Below are positions 15,309 to 25,225 of a DNA stretch of 33,244 nt, piece by piece. Position 1 is the stretch's first letter, and every line of letters begins with the position of its first letter. The DNA is from Paracoccaceae bacterium (GTDB taxonomy: Bacteria; Pseudomonadota; Alphaproteobacteria; Rhodobacterales; Rhodobacteraceae). The stretch spans positions 1 to 33,244 of the forward strand of contig JAGRDO010000078.1 of the NCBI GenBank assembly GCA_020447005.1. Reading direction: 5' to 3'. Both the position numbers and the translations under genes were made by a program. The notes under the pieces are model-generated. The model saw only the letters and a program-made list of their open reading frames with translations, had not been told where the DNA came from and did no database searches.

Positions 15309-15965
15309 TCAGCGGGCTTTCAGCCCGTCGATCAGGCCCAGCACCTCCGGACCCAGCGCAGCGACCACCAGCGCCACGCCTTTTGAATTCGGGTGCAGCC
15401 CGTCCCGCTGAACATATTCCGCGAAGGCGGCCTTGCGGTCGGGCAGGTCAAGTATCGGTTGCAGGAAGGGTTGCGCCAGGTGGAGCCCGTATTTCGCGGC
15501 CAGATCAGGGTAAATCGCATCGAATGCGGCCTTGTAGTCCGGCCCGAAATTCCCCGGCGCGGACATGGGCACGAGAAGAACGGGAATGTTCCTTGCCAGT
15601 GCGGTCTGAATGATGGCGTCCAGATTGGCCCGCGCGTCCTCTGGCGCAATTCCCCGCAACAGATCGTTCCCGCCGAGTGTCAGGATCATCGCGTCGACCT
15701 GATCGCTCAAAGCCCAGCCTATCCGCGCCTTTCCCCCGGCCGTCGTATCGCCCGACACCCCGCCATTCACCACCGCCACGTCGCGGCCCCGGTCGGCAAG
15801 CCACGCCTGCAACTGCGGAACAAACCCTTCATCGGGTGCAAGCCCGTATCCGGCCGTCAGGCTGTCGCCAAAGGCCAGAAGTTGAACTGGCGCCGCAGCG
15901 CAAGCCGGCGCAATCAGCGCAAACATGATCGCAAGACCCGCGCCACGGTTGCGCAGCCCCCGCAA
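15309..15965 (-). CDS. tesA: TesA-like arylesterase/lysophospholipase (SGNH hydrolase), exported
   Basis: The product is about 218 residues. The SGNH blocks are present: block I LLAFGDSLTAGYGL with the nucleophile Ser, block II Gly in VVNGGVSGDTTAGG, block III ILTLGGNDLLRG with Asn, and block V DGLHPNSKG with the catalytic Asp and His. The hydrophobic stretch AGLAIMFALIAPACAA serves as a signal peptide. The start is uncertain: TTG 15965 (used), GTG 15980 and ATG 15926 are in frame, and the last would cut the basic region of the signal. It hydrolyses esters or acyl-CoA/lysophospholipids in the periplasm. Its divergence from an ABC ATPase-FtsX permease pair repeats the tesA-ybbA-ybbP arrangement of E. 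coli. Confidence 0.88.
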   Translation of the reverse strand: MRGLRNRGAGLAIMFALIAPACAAAPVQLLAFGDSLTAGYGLAPDEGFVPQLQAWLADRGRDVAVVNGGVSGDTTAGGKARIGWALSDQVDAMILTLGGNDLLRGIAPEDARANLDAIIQTALARNIPVLLVPMSAPGNFGPDYKAAFDAIYPDLAAKYGLHLAQPFLQPILDLPDRKAAFAEYVQRDGLHPNSKGVALVVAALGPEVLGLIDGLKAR

Positions 15966-16008
15966 GACCCCATATGCCACAGAGGCAGGGACAGAGCGGA
16001 ACAGCCTG

Positions 16009-16713
16009 ATGAACGACGTCGTACTGAAACTGGACAAGGCGCAGCTTACCCTCAGCGGCAATGCAGGCGCGCTTGATATTCTGCGCGGCATTTCGCTGGA
16101 GGTCACGCGGGGCGAAAGCCTTGGGCTGGTCGGTCCGTCGGGTTCGGGCAAGTCATCGCTCCTCATGATCATGGGCGGGCTTGAACGCGCCACTTCCGGC
16201 CGCGTCATGGCCCTTGACCATGATCTGACCGCGATGGACGAAGATGCGCTCGCCCGGTTCCGTCGTGGCAATATGGGGATCGTTTTCCAGTCATTCCACC
16301 TGATTCCCACCATGACCGCACTTGAAAACGTCGCTGTACCGCTGGAACTCGCAGGTGCGGCGGATGCGTTTGATCGCGCGGCGGCGGAACTGGGGGCGAT
16401 GGGTCTGGGTTCGCGGATGAATCACTATCCCGCGCAACTGTCGGGAGGCGAGCAGCAGCGCGTTGCCCTTGCGCGCGCGGCAGCGCCCCGTCCGGCGATC
16501 CTTCTCGCCGACGAACCGACCGGCAACCTCGACGGCACCACGGGCGCCGCGATCATGGATCTGTTGTTCGATCTTCGCGACCGCCACGGCGCGACACTGA
16601 TCCTTGTCACCCATGCGCCCGAGCTTGCCCAGCGCTGCGACCGGATCATTCGCCTTGCCGATGGCCGCATAGACGCCGAGGATCGCCCGCACGCAAGCAA
16701 GGTGGCGGAATGA
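16009..16713 (+). CDS. ybbA: ABC transporter ATP-binding protein, YbbA/LolD type
   Basis: The product is 234 residues with complete ATPase motifs: Walker A GPSGSGKSS, Q-loop VFQSFHLIPTMTALENV (typical of the MacB/LolD/YbbA class), signature LSGGEQQRVALARA, Walker B ILLADEPTGNLD, and switch His in LVTHAPELA. ATG 16009 follows GCGGA. The stop overlaps the permease start by 4 nt (ATGA), so the two are translationally coupled. Together they should form a mechanotransmission-type ABC complex. The substrate is unproven; a link to lipid or lysophospholipid handling is suggested only by the esterase next door. Confidence 0.93.
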   Translation: MNDVVLKLDKAQLTLSGNAGALDILRGISLEVTRGESLGLVGPSGSGKSSLLMIMGGLERATSGRVMALDHDLTAMDEDALARFRRGNMGIVFQSFHLIPTMTALENVAVPLELAGAADAFDRAAAELGAMGLGSRMNHYPAQLSGGEQQRVALARAAAPRPAILLADEPTGNLDGTTGAAIMDLLFDLRDRHGATLILVTHAPELAQRCDRIIRLADGRIDAEDRPHASKVAE

Positions 16714-19238
16714 CGCTGGGGACGGCGGCGCGCTTCGCAAGGCGCGAAATGCGGGGCTCGCGCTCTGGCTTTGTGGTCTTTCTCTTGTGCCTGACACTCG
16801 GGGTCGCGGCGATCGCGGCTGTCGGCACGGTGCGCGCGGCCATCACTCGCTCCATCGCCGATCAGGGCGCGGTGCTTCTTGGCGGCGACGTCCAGATGTC
16901 GTTCACCTATCGTTTTGCCAGCGAAGACGAACGCGCCTTCATGGAAAAGAACGCCGCCCGCATTTCCGAAATCGTGGATTTCCGGTCGATGGCGGTCGTT
17001 GGCCAGGGCGATGCCGCGGACCGGGCGCTGACGCAGGTAAAGGCCATAGACGGCGCATATCCATTGACCGGTCAGGTCATTCTGGATCCGCCCATGTCGC
17101 TGGACGAGGCGCTGGCCCCGCAAGACGGCATTCCGGGCGCCGTGGCCGATCCGGTTCTTGCCGACCGGCTGGGTCTGTCTCTTGGCGACCGGTTCCGCCT
17201 TGGCGTGAAAGAGTTTCGCCTGTCCGCCCACCTGATGCGAGAGCCGGATTCCGCCACTGCCGGTTTCACGCTTGGCCCGAGAACCATTCTGCGCAGCGCA
17301 GATCTTGCCGGATCGGGCCTGCTTGAGCCGGGAAGTCTTTTCGATACGCGCTACCGGCTTCTTTTGCCGGCGGGCACGGATCTGTCGCAGTTGGAGGCCA
17401 AGGCCCAAGGCGCCCTCGCCGATAGCGGCATGCGTTGGCAGGATTCGCGCAATGGCGCACCGGGAATGCAGCGCTTCGTCGATCGGATGGGATCGTTTCT
17501 GGTGCTGGTCGGGCTTGCCGGGCTGGCGGTTGGCGGGGTCGGCATCGGTGCCGCGGTCAGGTCCTATCTTGATGGCAAGACGGAAACGATAGCCGTGCTG
17601 AAGTCTCTGGGGGCGTCTTCCAGTACGATTTTTGCAACCTATCTTCTTCAAATTGCGGTGCTGGCGGCAGCCGGCATTCTTGGCGGGTTGATCCTTGGCG
17701 GGTTCGCACCGATCCTTGCCGGCCCGCTGATCGCCGCCCGTCTGCCGATACCGGTAGAGATCGGGCTGGACCTGCGCACCCTCGCCGAGGCGACGCTTTA
17801 CGGCGCGCTTGCCGCAGCGCTCTTTGCGCTCTGGCCGCTCGCGCGGACGCGCGACGTGAAGGCGGCCGAGCTTTTCCGCGATCTCGGACCGAACCGGCGG
17901 AACTGGCCCGGCTGGCGTCTTGGCGCGATCCTTGTTGCACTGGCGCTTGCGCTGGCGGGGTCGGCAATCATCCTGTCCGGGTTGCAGCGTCTGGCCTTTG
18001 GTACGGTCGGCGGCATTGTCGGCGCGCTTGCCCTTCTGGCGCTCGCCGCTGCTGCGCTGCGATTTCTTGCCCGCCGGTTCAGCCACCGCGCACGCGGCCG
18101 CCCCGCCCTTCGGCTTGCCCTTTCCGCGATCGGAGGGCCCAGACAGGAAGCAACCTCGGTCGTCCTCTCGCTCGGGCTGGGCCTGTCGGTCCTGGCGGCA
18201 ATCGGCCAGATCGACGCGAACCTGCGCAACGCCATCGCCGGTGATCTGCCGGACATCGCGCCGTCCTTCTTTTTCGTCGACATTCAGCCCGATCAGATCG
18301 AGGGGTTTCGTGCCCGGCTGGCCGGTGACCCGGAAGTCACCCGTGTCGAGGATGCGCCAATGCTGCGGGCCGTCCTGACCCGGATCAACGGAGAGGATGC
18401 GCGCAAGGTCGCCGGTGATCACTGGGTCCTGCGCGGGGATCGCGGCCTGACCTATTCGGCGCTGCCCCCGCCGAACACGGATATCGTCGCCGGGAAATGG
18501 TGGCCGAAGGGCTATGACGGTCCGCCGCAAATGTCCTTTGCGCGGGAAGAGGCGGAGGAGATGGGGTTGAAGCTGGGCGACGTTGTCACCGTGAACGTGC
18601 TTGGCCGTGACATCGACGCGACGATAACATCCCTGCGCGAGGTAACGTTTGAAACCGCCGGGATCGGCTTTGTCATGGCGATGGACCCGGCCGCACTTCA
18701 AGGCGCCCCCCATAGCTGGATCGCAACGGTCTATGCCGATCCGGGGGCCGAGGCGGCGATCCTGCGCGACCTGTCCAACATCTATCCAAACATCACGGCA
18801 ATCCGTGTCCGGGATGCGATCGACCGGGTCAGCGATGCACTGACGGCGATCGCAAGGGCGACGGCCATTGCCGCTGGCGTGACGCTGCTGACCGGGCTGG
18901 TCGTGCTGATCGGTGCAGCCGCGGCCGGAGAGCGTGCACGGGTCTATGAGGCCGCAGTCCTGAAAACGCTGGGAGCAACGCGCGCCATGATCCTTGGCAG
19001 TTTCGCGCTGCGCTCGGCGCTGATGGGGGCGGCGGCAGGCATTGTCGCCGTGGCATTCGGGGCCATCGCCGGGTGGTGGGTGATGGTCTTCGTCATGCAG
19101 GGCAGCTATCGCTTTGAAGCGCTGAGCGCCTTTGTCATCGTCACGGGGGGCGCTTTGATGACCCTGATTGCCGGCCTTCTTTTTGCGCTTCGTCCACTTT
19201 CCGCCCGCCCGGCATCCGTCCTGCGCGCGCGTGATTAA
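16710..19238 (+). CDS. ybbP: Large FtsX-like ABC permease, YbbP type
   Basis: The product is 842 residues, matching the double-length YbbP class. The first membrane span is near residues 20-40 (VVFLLCLTLGVAAIAAVGTV), followed by a large periplasmic MacB-like domain with GAVLLGGDVQMS. A first FtsX block near residues 260-380 includes AVLKSLGASSSTIFATYLLQ. Further spans and a second periplasmic part follow. A final FtsX block, VYEAAVLKTLGATRAMILGS, and the last span end at PLSARPASVLRARD. It acts with the upstream ATPase in the inner membrane. It is not a transporter of small solutes by family precedent; lipid, lipoprotein or envelope remodelling is more likely. Confidence 0.92.
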   Translation: MTLGTAARFARREMRGSRSGFVVFLLCLTLGVAAIAAVGTVRAAITRSIADQGAVLLGGDVQMSFTYRFASEDERAFMEKNAARISEIVDFRSMAVVGQGDAADRALTQVKAIDGAYPLTGQVILDPPMSLDEALAPQDGIPGAVADPVLADRLGLSLGDRFRLGVKEFRLSAHLMREPDSATAGFTLGPRTILRSADLAGSGLLEPGSLFDTRYRLLLPAGTDLSQLEAKAQGALADSGMRWQDSRNGAPGMQRFVDRMGSFLVLVGLAGLAVGGVGIGAAVRSYLDGKTETIAVLKSLGASSSTIFATYLLQIAVLAAAGILGGLILGGFAPILAGPLIAARLPIPVEIGLDLRTLAEATLYGALAAALFALWPLARTRDVKAAELFRDLGPNRRNWPGWRLGAILVALALALAGSAIILSGLQRLAFGTVGGIVGALALLALAAAALRFLARRFSHRARGRPALRLALSAIGGPRQEATSVVLSLGLGLSVLAAIGQIDANLRNAIAGDLPDIAPSFFFVDIQPDQIEGFRARLAGDPEVTRVEDAPMLRAVLTRINGEDARKVAGDHWVLRGDRGLTYSALPPPNTDIVAGKWWPKGYDGPPQMSFAREEAEEMGLKLGDVVTVNVLGRDIDATITSLREVTFETAGIGFVMAMDPAALQGAPHSWIATVYADPGAEAAILRDLSNIYPNITAIRVRDAIDRVSDALTAIARATAIAAGVTLLTGLVVLIGAAAAGERARVYEAAVLKTLGATRAMILGSFALRSALMGAAAGIVAVAFGAIAGWWVMVFVMQGSYRFEALSAFVIVTGGALMTLIAGLLFALRPLSARPASVLRARD

Positions 19239-19271
19239 CCCCGCGCTGACCGGCCGGCAGAAAAGACGTCC

Positions 19272-21731
19272 TCAACCGGCGGAGGTTGCACGCCGCCACG
19301 GTCCGGCGCGGCGCAAACGCAGAGCATTCATGACGACGAACACCGATGACATAGCCATGGCCCCCGCGGCAAGCATCGGCGAAAGCAAGACGCCAAAGAA
19401 CGGATAAAGCACGCCTGCCGCCACCGGGATAAGCAGGACGTTATAGCCAAAGGCCCAGAAGAGGTTCTGGCGGATGTTTCGCATCACGGCCCGCGAAAGG
19501 CCAAGGGCATTGGCAACGCCGCCGGGATCGCCGCTCATCAGCACGACTTCGGCGGCTTCGATGGCCACATCGGTGCCCGATCCCATCGCAAGGCCGATAT
19601 CGGCAGCGGCAAGCGCCGGGGCGTCATTGATACCGTCGCCGACAAAGGCAACCGGTCCGCCTGCCTCGGTCTTCATCGCGGCCAGCGCGGCGACCTTGCC
19701 GCCCGGCTGCACGCCGGCCTCGACCCGGTCGATGCCAAGCCGACTGGCAATCGCGCGGGCTGTGGCCTCGGTGTCGCCCGAGATCATCGCCGTCCTGACG
19801 CCAGCGGCATGAAGCGCCGCAATGGCCGCGCTTGCGCCCGGCTTGACCGGATCGGCCACGGCGATCAGCGCGGCAGCCTTGCCGTCGATCGCGATCAGGA
19901 TCGGTGTCTTTGCCTCGGCCGCCCGCGCCATCGCAATCCCGGCCAGATCGCCCGCATCCAATCCGGCATTTTGAAAGGCCGCCAGATTTCCGACCAGCAG
20001 ATCGTGCCCCGCGACCCGCGCCACAAGTCCGCGCCCGGGCAATGCGGTGGCGCTTTCCACCGCCCCGGCGGCCAGACCACGGGCGGCCGCCTCATCCAGA
20101 ATGGCCGTTGCGAGCGGGTGTTCGGACCGCGATTCGGCACCGGCCACAAGCGACAGCACCGTCGCTTCGTCATGGGGCGGAAGGACGTGGATATCCGTCA
20201 GTTTCGGAGCACCTTCGGTCAGCGTTCCGGTCTTGTCGAAGGCGACAAGCCGGGCATCGGACAGCCTCTGCAGGGCGTCGCCCCGGCGGAACAACACGCC
20301 AAGCTCTGCCCCCCGTCCCGACCCGACGAGCACCGACACCGGCGTGGCAAGCCCCATCGCGCAGGGGCAGGCGATAATCAGGACCGAAATCGCGGCAACA
20401 AGGGCGTGCGTAAGGGCGGGCGCCGGCGCAAATACCAGCCAGACCGCGAAGGTCAGCACCGAAACCGCCATCACCGCCGGCACGAACCAGTAGGTGATCC
20501 GGTCCACCAACGCCTGCACCGGCAGTTTGGTTCCCTGAGCTTCCGACACCATCGCGATGATCCGCGCCAGAACCGTGTCTTCGCCCGTGGCGGTGACGCG
20601 ATACCTCAGCGCCGACGTGCCGTTGACCGTGCCCCCGGTGACCGGATCGCCCGCAGTCTTTTCGACGGGGGCCGGCTCGCCCGTCAGCATGCTTTCATCA
20701 ATCCAGCCATGGCCATCGTGGATGTTGCCATCGACGGCAATCCGTTCGCCCGGGTTCAGACGGACGATATCCCCCGGCCGCAATTCACCGACGGGAAGGT
20801 CCAGGACCTTTCCGTCGCGTTCGACTTTTGCCCGGTCGGGGCGCAGTGCGATCAGCCGGCCGATGGCCTCGCCCGCCTGACCACGCGCGCGCGCTTCCAG
20901 AAGGCGGCCCAGAAGGATCAGGGTCACGATCGTCGCGGCCGCCTCGAAATAGACGCCGCGCGCGGCCTCGGGCAAAAGGCCGGGTGCCAGCGTCGCAACC
21001 GACGAATAGGCGAAGGCGGCCGCACTTCCCAGCGCCACCAGCGAATTCATCTCGGGCGCGCCGCGCATCAGGGCCGGGATGCCGTGGCGGAAGAAAACCG
21101 CGCCCGGGCCGATCAGGATCGCGGCGGTCAGAACCATCTGGATACGCCAGGAATTCACTTCCCCCAGAACCGCCATGACCCAATGGTGAAAGGCCGGGAT
21201 GGCATGGGTTCCCATCGCCAGAACGACGACCGGCAATGCCAGCATGGCGGCCAGCGCCAGCCGGTTGCGAAGTGCGGCCCGCTCGTCTGCGGGACCCGGG
21301 GCTGTTTCTCCGGCCGCCGCGGGACGCGCGGAATAGCCCGCCCCGCTTACCGCGCCGGCAAGGATGCCCGCGTTCGTCACACCCGAAACGATCGTGGCCC
21401 GCGCGATCCCGGTCGCAAGGTTCACCGAGGCCGAGATCACGCCGGGCTGGGCACCAAGCGCCCGCTCGACCCGTCCGACGCAAGAGGCGCAGGTCATCCC
21501 TTCCACCTCAAGCCGAACCTCGTCCTCGGCAGCGGGATAGCCGGCCTTTTTGAGGATTTCGGCAAGCTCGGCCGCACCTGTCGCGGCATCATGGGTCACG
21601 CGCGCGGTTCCGGCGGCAAGATTGACCGCCGCATCACTGACACCGGGGGCCGCGCGCAGCGCGCGTTCCACCCGGCCCACGCAGGACGCACAGGTCATCC
21701 CGGTAACCGAAAATATGGAGGTATGAGACAT
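19272..21731 (-). CDS. copA: Copper-translocating P-type ATPase with two metal-binding domains
   Basis: The product is 819 residues. Two N-terminal HMA domains carry GMTCASC at residues 11-17 and 78-84. The membrane metal site is CPC (455-457) in [12 protein letters not shown]. The actuator TGE is at 350-352, the phosphorylated Asp is in DKTGT (499-503), SEHPLA carries the His-Pro of the nucleotide domain, and [10 protein letters not shown] is near the end. It exports Cu+ from the cytoplasm using ATP. GGGGGGAAAGG precedes ATG 21731. No copper regulator or chaperone gene is adjacent, and no obvious CueR-type palindrome was seen in the 98-nt gap to mnmH. Confidence 0.95.
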   Translation of the reverse strand: MSHTSIFSVTGMTCASCVGRVERALRAAPGVSDAAVNLAAGTARVTHDAATGAAELAEILKKAGYPAAEDEVRLEVEGMTCASCVGRVERALGAQPGVISASVNLATGIARATIVSGVTNAGILAGAVSGAGYSARPAAAGETAPGPADERAALRNRLALAAMLALPVVVLAMGTHAIPAFHHWVMAVLGEVNSWRIQMVLTAAILIGPGAVFFRHGIPALMRGAPEMNSLVALGSAAAFAYSSVATLAPGLLPEAARGVYFEAAATIVTLILLGRLLEARARGQAGEAIGRLIALRPDRAKVERDGKVLDLPVGELRPGDIVRLNPGERIAVDGNIHDGHGWIDESMLTGEPAPVEKTAGDPVTGGTVNGTSALRYRVTATGEDTVLARIIAMVSEAQGTKLPVQALVDRITYWFVPAVMAVSVLTFAVWLVFAPAPALTHALVAAISVLIIACPCAMGLATPVSVLVGSGRGAELGVLFRRGDALQRLSDARLVAFDKTGTLTEGAPKLTDIHVLPPHDEATVLSLVAGAESRSEHPLATAILDEAAARGLAAGAVESATALPGRGLVARVAGHDLLVGNLAAFQNAGLDAGDLAGIAMARAAEAKTPILIAIDGKAAALIAVADPVKPGASAAIAALHAAGVRTAMISGDTEATARAIASRLGIDRVEAGVQPGGKVAALAAMKTEAGGPVAFVGDGINDAPALAAADIGLAMGSGTDVAIEAAEVVLMSGDPGGVANALGLSRAVMRNIRQNLFWAFGYNVLLIPVAAGVLYPFFGVLLSPMLAAGAMAMSSVFVVMNALRLRRAGPWRRATSAG

Positions 21732-21829
21732 GGCGCCACCTTTCCCCCCTAGATGAGTTTGCGAAGGACGAATGTCAAATGCGGCGGATCGCCCCTTCCG
21801 GGCACAGGGGCATGGCGCTATGAGGGGGC

Positions 21830-22894
21830 ATGGCTCTGACACTTACCTCGGTCGCTGCGGTGGCCGCCCTTGACTATGACATGGTGATCGACGTGCGGGC
21901 GCCGTCGGAGTTTGAGGACGACCATCTGCCCGGTGCGATAAACCTGCCGGTGCTTGACGATGCCGAACGGGCCCGCGTCGGCACGATCTACAAGCAGCAA
22001 TCGCCCTTTCTGGCCCGCAAGGTCGGCGCCGCCCTGGTCGCGCGCAATGCCGCCAAGCATCTGGAAGGCCGGCTTGCCGATCTGCCCGGCGGGTGGCGCC
22101 CGCTGATCTATTGCTGGCGCGGCGGACAGCGTTCAGGCGCTTTCGAGACGATCCTGGCGCAGGTCGGCTGGCGTACCGAACGGATCGAGGGCGGTTACAA
22201 GTCATGGCGGAGGCTTGTCGTCGATCAGGTGCAGAATCTTCCGGTGCCTTCCCCCCTTGTCGTTCTTGACGGCAATACCGGTTCGGCCAAGACCGAAATC
22301 CTCGGGCGGCTTTCGGGGCTGGGCGTCCAGACGATCGACCTTGAGGCACTGGCCAATCACCGCGGATCGCTGTTCGGGGCGATGCCGGGCGGCCAACCGT
22401 CCCAGAAGACATTCGAAGGCCGTCTTGCATTGGCCCTTGCCCGGCTGGACCCGCGCCGTCCGGTTGTGGTCGAGGCCGAAAGCGCCCGAATTGGCAATAT
22501 CGGCCTGCCGAAACAGATCTGGGCCGCGATCCGCTCGGCGCCTCGTATCCGTATTGTCGCCCCTGCCCCGGCCCGCGCCGATTACCTTGCCAGCGCCTAT
22601 GCCGACCTGACCGGCGATATCGACAGGCTGGACGCGATCGTGGCCGGTCTTGCGCAGCTTCACCCGGCCGATACGATCGCGCATTGGCGCAGCCTCGCCC
22701 GGACCCGCGCCTTTCGCGACCTCGCTCTTGGGCTGATGGAGCTTCACTACGATCCGCGTTACGAAAAACATCGCGCCCGGGGTGACAGGACCGGCGAAAC
22801 CGTTCTTGCGGCTGAAAGCCTGTCCGACGCGGCGCTGGATCAGATTGCCGGCCGGGTCGCGGATCTGGTGCAAACCGCCCAACCGCGCGACTGA
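21830..22894 (+). CDS. mnmH: tRNA 2-selenouridine synthase
   Basis: The product is 354 residues. The rhodanese domain carries the catalytic Cys95 in [12 protein letters not shown], and a P-loop GNTGSAKT lies at 148-155 with the family pair [16 protein letters not shown] after it. It replaces sulfur of 2-thiouridine at tRNA wobble position 34 by selenium in two steps, through a geranylated intermediate, with selenophosphate as donor. It is convergent with the SelD fusion that makes the selenophosphate, leaving 10 nt between stops. Length and motifs are normal. It is divergent from copA. Confidence 0.95.
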   Translation: MALTLTSVAAVAALDYDMVIDVRAPSEFEDDHLPGAINLPVLDDAERARVGTIYKQQSPFLARKVGAALVARNAAKHLEGRLADLPGGWRPLIYCWRGGQRSGAFETILAQVGWRTERIEGGYKSWRRLVVDQVQNLPVPSPLVVLDGNTGSAKTEILGRLSGLGVQTIDLEALANHRGSLFGAMPGGQPSQKTFEGRLALALARLDPRRPVVVEAESARIGNIGLPKQIWAAIRSAPRIRIVAPAPARADYLASAYADLTGDIDRLDAIVAGLAQLHPADTIAHWRSLARTRAFRDLALGLMELHYDPRYEKHRARGDRTGETVLAAESLSDAALDQIAGRVADLVQTAQPRD

Positions 22895-22904
22895 GAGGAC
22901 CCCG

Positions 22905-25088
22905 TCAATCCTCGACGGTCAGGAACGGCTCGCCCTGGGTGACTTCGCCGATCACGGCAGCCGTTTCGCCCGCTTCGCGCAGGCGCCGCACCAGATCGAG
23001 CGCCCCGACAGCGGGAACCGCCGCCAGCAATCCGCCGGCCGTCTGCGGATCGAAAAGAAGATCGGCGCGCGCCCCCCCGGTCATGAACATCCGCGCCATG
23101 GAAGACCGGTTGGCCGGCAAGAGGGTTGACCCGTGCCCCGCCGCCGCCAGGGCCTCGGCCCCGGCAAGGACCGGCACATGTGCAAGCGATATCCGGCCAG
23201 CCACGCCGGACTTGTCCAGAATGCCGAAAAGGTGACCGGCAAGGCCGAAACCGGTGACATCGGTCATCGCATGGGCATGGGGGGCGATCATGCGCGCCGC
23301 AGCCCCTTGCGGTCGCGCCATCGAGGCCAGCGCCGCGGCAACAACCGTTCCGGGCGCGTCGCGCGCCATCTCGGCGGCAAGGATGACGCCGGTTCCGATC
23401 GGTTTGGTCAGGATCAGCCAGTCACCGGGCAAGGCACCCGCCTGCGTCACCGCCTGAGCGGCGGCCAGCCCCGTCACCGTGAAGCCAACGGTAAGTTCGG
23501 CCCCAAGGCTGGTATGCCCTCCAACGATATCGGCACCTTCCGCGCCGAATATATCGACGGCGGCGGACATGATCTCTTCAAGGCTTCTTGCCTGAAGATC
23601 GGGCGACATCCGGGGAAGTATGATCTGCGCCAAGGCCGCCTGTGGCCTTGCGCCCATCGACCAGACATCCCCCATGGCGTGAACGGCGGCGATCCGCGCC
23701 ATAAGCCAGGGGTCGTTGGTGAAGGCACGCAGGTGATCGGTGGTCAGAACCTGCTGACCCTTGCCAAAGGCCAATACGGCCGCATCGTCCCCCGGGCCTG
23801 AAAGAACGTCGGCACGCACAGGCGCGGGCAACCGCGCCAAGGCCGCCTTCAGATCGGCTTGCCCCACCTTGGCGCCGCATCCCCCGCAAAGCGGTTTGCC
23901 GCCCCGGCCCATGTCCTCGGCCACGCCTTCGGCCACCGGATCGGGCAATTGCGACGTGCCCATCTGCGGCAGATCGTCGAACTGCGCCATGAAAGCGCGA
24001 TCGATCCGGTCCTTCCAGCGCCACAGCACCCCGCCGCGAAGTGGCAGGCCATACTTGTCGGCCACCGCCGTCTTGCCGCCGGTCGAGATCAGCTTGAGAT
24101 AATCGCGCTGTGGATGATAGGCCCGCATCTGCCCCTTTCCGGTCAGCGCGACGATCAGATTATGATGGAGAACGGGGGCCTGGCGCACGGCAAAGACGCC
24201 GGCCTTGGGCCGCGATGCATGGACCATGTTGGCAATGTCACCGGCCGCGAAAATCGCCGGGTCCGCGGTGCTTTGCAGGCTTGGCCCCACCGAAACGAAG
24301 CCGGCATCCAGATCCAGCCCGGTTTCGCGCAGCCATGTCTGGGGCCGGGTTGCCGCCGTACCGATGATGAAATCCGCCGCGACATGCCCGCCGCCGGAAA
24401 GATGAACCCCCCCGGCATCGACGGCGATCGCGGCGGCACTTTCAAGCAGCGCCACGCGGGCCTCAACCATGGCCGCGCGAAGGCTGCGGCCCGCCCCCGC
24501 GCCGATCAGCGAAAGCGCCGCGCCCCGCTCGACCACCGTGACATTGGCCGCCGGTCCCAGACGATGGCGAACCGCAAGCGCAAGTTCGACCCCGGCAACA
24601 CCGCCGCCGATTACGGCCACCTGCGGCCGCGCGCGACCGGCCGCGACCCTTGCAAGAAAGCCGGCCCAGGCATCGGCGAAATCATCAAGAGGCTTTGCCG
24701 GCACGGCAAATTCGGTAAAGCCGGGCAGCGACGGCATCGCCGAACCGATGCCGATATCAAGCGAAGCGATGTCATAAGCCACATCCGTCCGGCCCGGGAC
24801 GATGATGCGCCGGGCTTCGCGGTCGATACCTTCGGCGCGGCCCAGAACCAGCCGCGCCCCTGCAAAACGCGCAAGGCGGACCAGATCGATGTCCAAAGCC
24901 TCGCGCGGGTAATGCCCCGCCACATGTCCCGGCAACATACCGGAATAGGCGGTGACAGGATCGGGGCTGATCAGCGTCAGCCGCGCCCCGGGCAAGGGGG
25001 ACATTCCCCATTTGCGCAGGACCAGAGCATGGGTGTGCCCACCCCCGATAAGAACGAGATCACGCGTCACCGGGATCTGAGCCTGCAT
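22905..25088 (-). CDS. selD: Fusion of FAD-dependent oxidoreductase and selenide, water dikinase
   Basis: The product is 727 residues in two parts. Residues 1 to about 370 are a pyridine-nucleotide-disulfide/NDH-2-like oxidoreductase, with VLIGGGHTHALVLRKWGM binding FAD, AVIGGGVAGVELA (158-170) the second nucleotide, and FAAGDIANM the FAD tail. Residues 395-727 are SelD. KPLCGGCGAKV holds Cys404 and Lys407, equivalent to E. coli Cys17 and Lys20, while E. coli Cys19 is Ala here. GPGDDAAVL, LTTDHLRAFTNDPW and GDVWSMGARP bind ATP and metal. SelD makes selenophosphate from selenide and ATP; the N-terminal domain may supply reduced selenium, which is inference. This fusion is known in other bacteria. 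Its partner mnmH is convergent. Confidence 0.94.
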   Translation of the reverse strand: MQAQIPVTRDLVLIGGGHTHALVLRKWGMSPLPGARLTLISPDPVTAYSGMLPGHVAGHYPREALDIDLVRLARFAGARLVLGRAEGIDREARRIIVPGRTDVAYDIASLDIGIGSAMPSLPGFTEFAVPAKPLDDFADAWAGFLARVAAGRARPQVAVIGGGVAGVELALAVRHRLGPAANVTVVERGAALSLIGAGAGRSLRAAMVEARVALLESAAAIAVDAGGVHLSGGGHVAADFIIGTAATRPQTWLRETGLDLDAGFVSVGPSLQSTADPAIFAAGDIANMVHASRPKAGVFAVRQAPVLHHNLIVALTGKGQMRAYHPQRDYLKLISTGGKTAVADKYGLPLRGGVLWRWKDRIDRAFMAQFDDLPQMGTSQLPDPVAEGVAEDMGRGGKPLCGGCGAKVGQADLKAALARLPAPVRADVLSGPGDDAAVLAFGKGQQVLTTDHLRAFTNDPWLMARIAAVHAMGDVWSMGARPQAALAQIILPRMSPDLQARSLEEIMSAAVDIFGAEGADIVGGHTSLGAELTVGFTVTGLAAAQAVTQAGALPGDWLILTKPIGTGVILAAEMARDAPGTVVAAALASMARPQGAAARMIAPHAHAMTDVTGFGLAGHLFGILDKSGVAGRISLAHVPVLAGAEALAAAGHGSTLLPANRSSMARMFMTGGARADLLFDPQTAGGLLAAVPAVGALDLVRRLREAGETAAVIGEVTQGEPFLTVED

Positions 25089-25225
25089 GTCCTGCCCCCT
25101 TTTTCCCTGTCCTAACGCGCATTCCCGCCTTTGGCGACAGCAATGGTGCCGCAGTCTTTCCCATCGGCGCCCGAGCCGCTAAGGATCGGCAGACGATGTA
25201 TCGAACCTTCAGACGGGAAGTTGGC

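Noticed and set aside
16425..18713. Open frame of 762 codons on the minus strand
   Set aside because: It lies opposite the ABC ATPase and permease, whose motifs are unmistakable. The translation is Arg/Gly/Gln-rich without any domain.
19272..21731. Internal duplication in copA as a recent repeat
   Set aside because: The two [15 protein letters not shown] copies are the normal tandem HMA domains of copper ATPases and differ elsewhere.
19809..21752. Open frame of 647 codons on the plus strand
   Set aside because: It is antisense to copA, composed of low-complexity basic text, and has no start signal.
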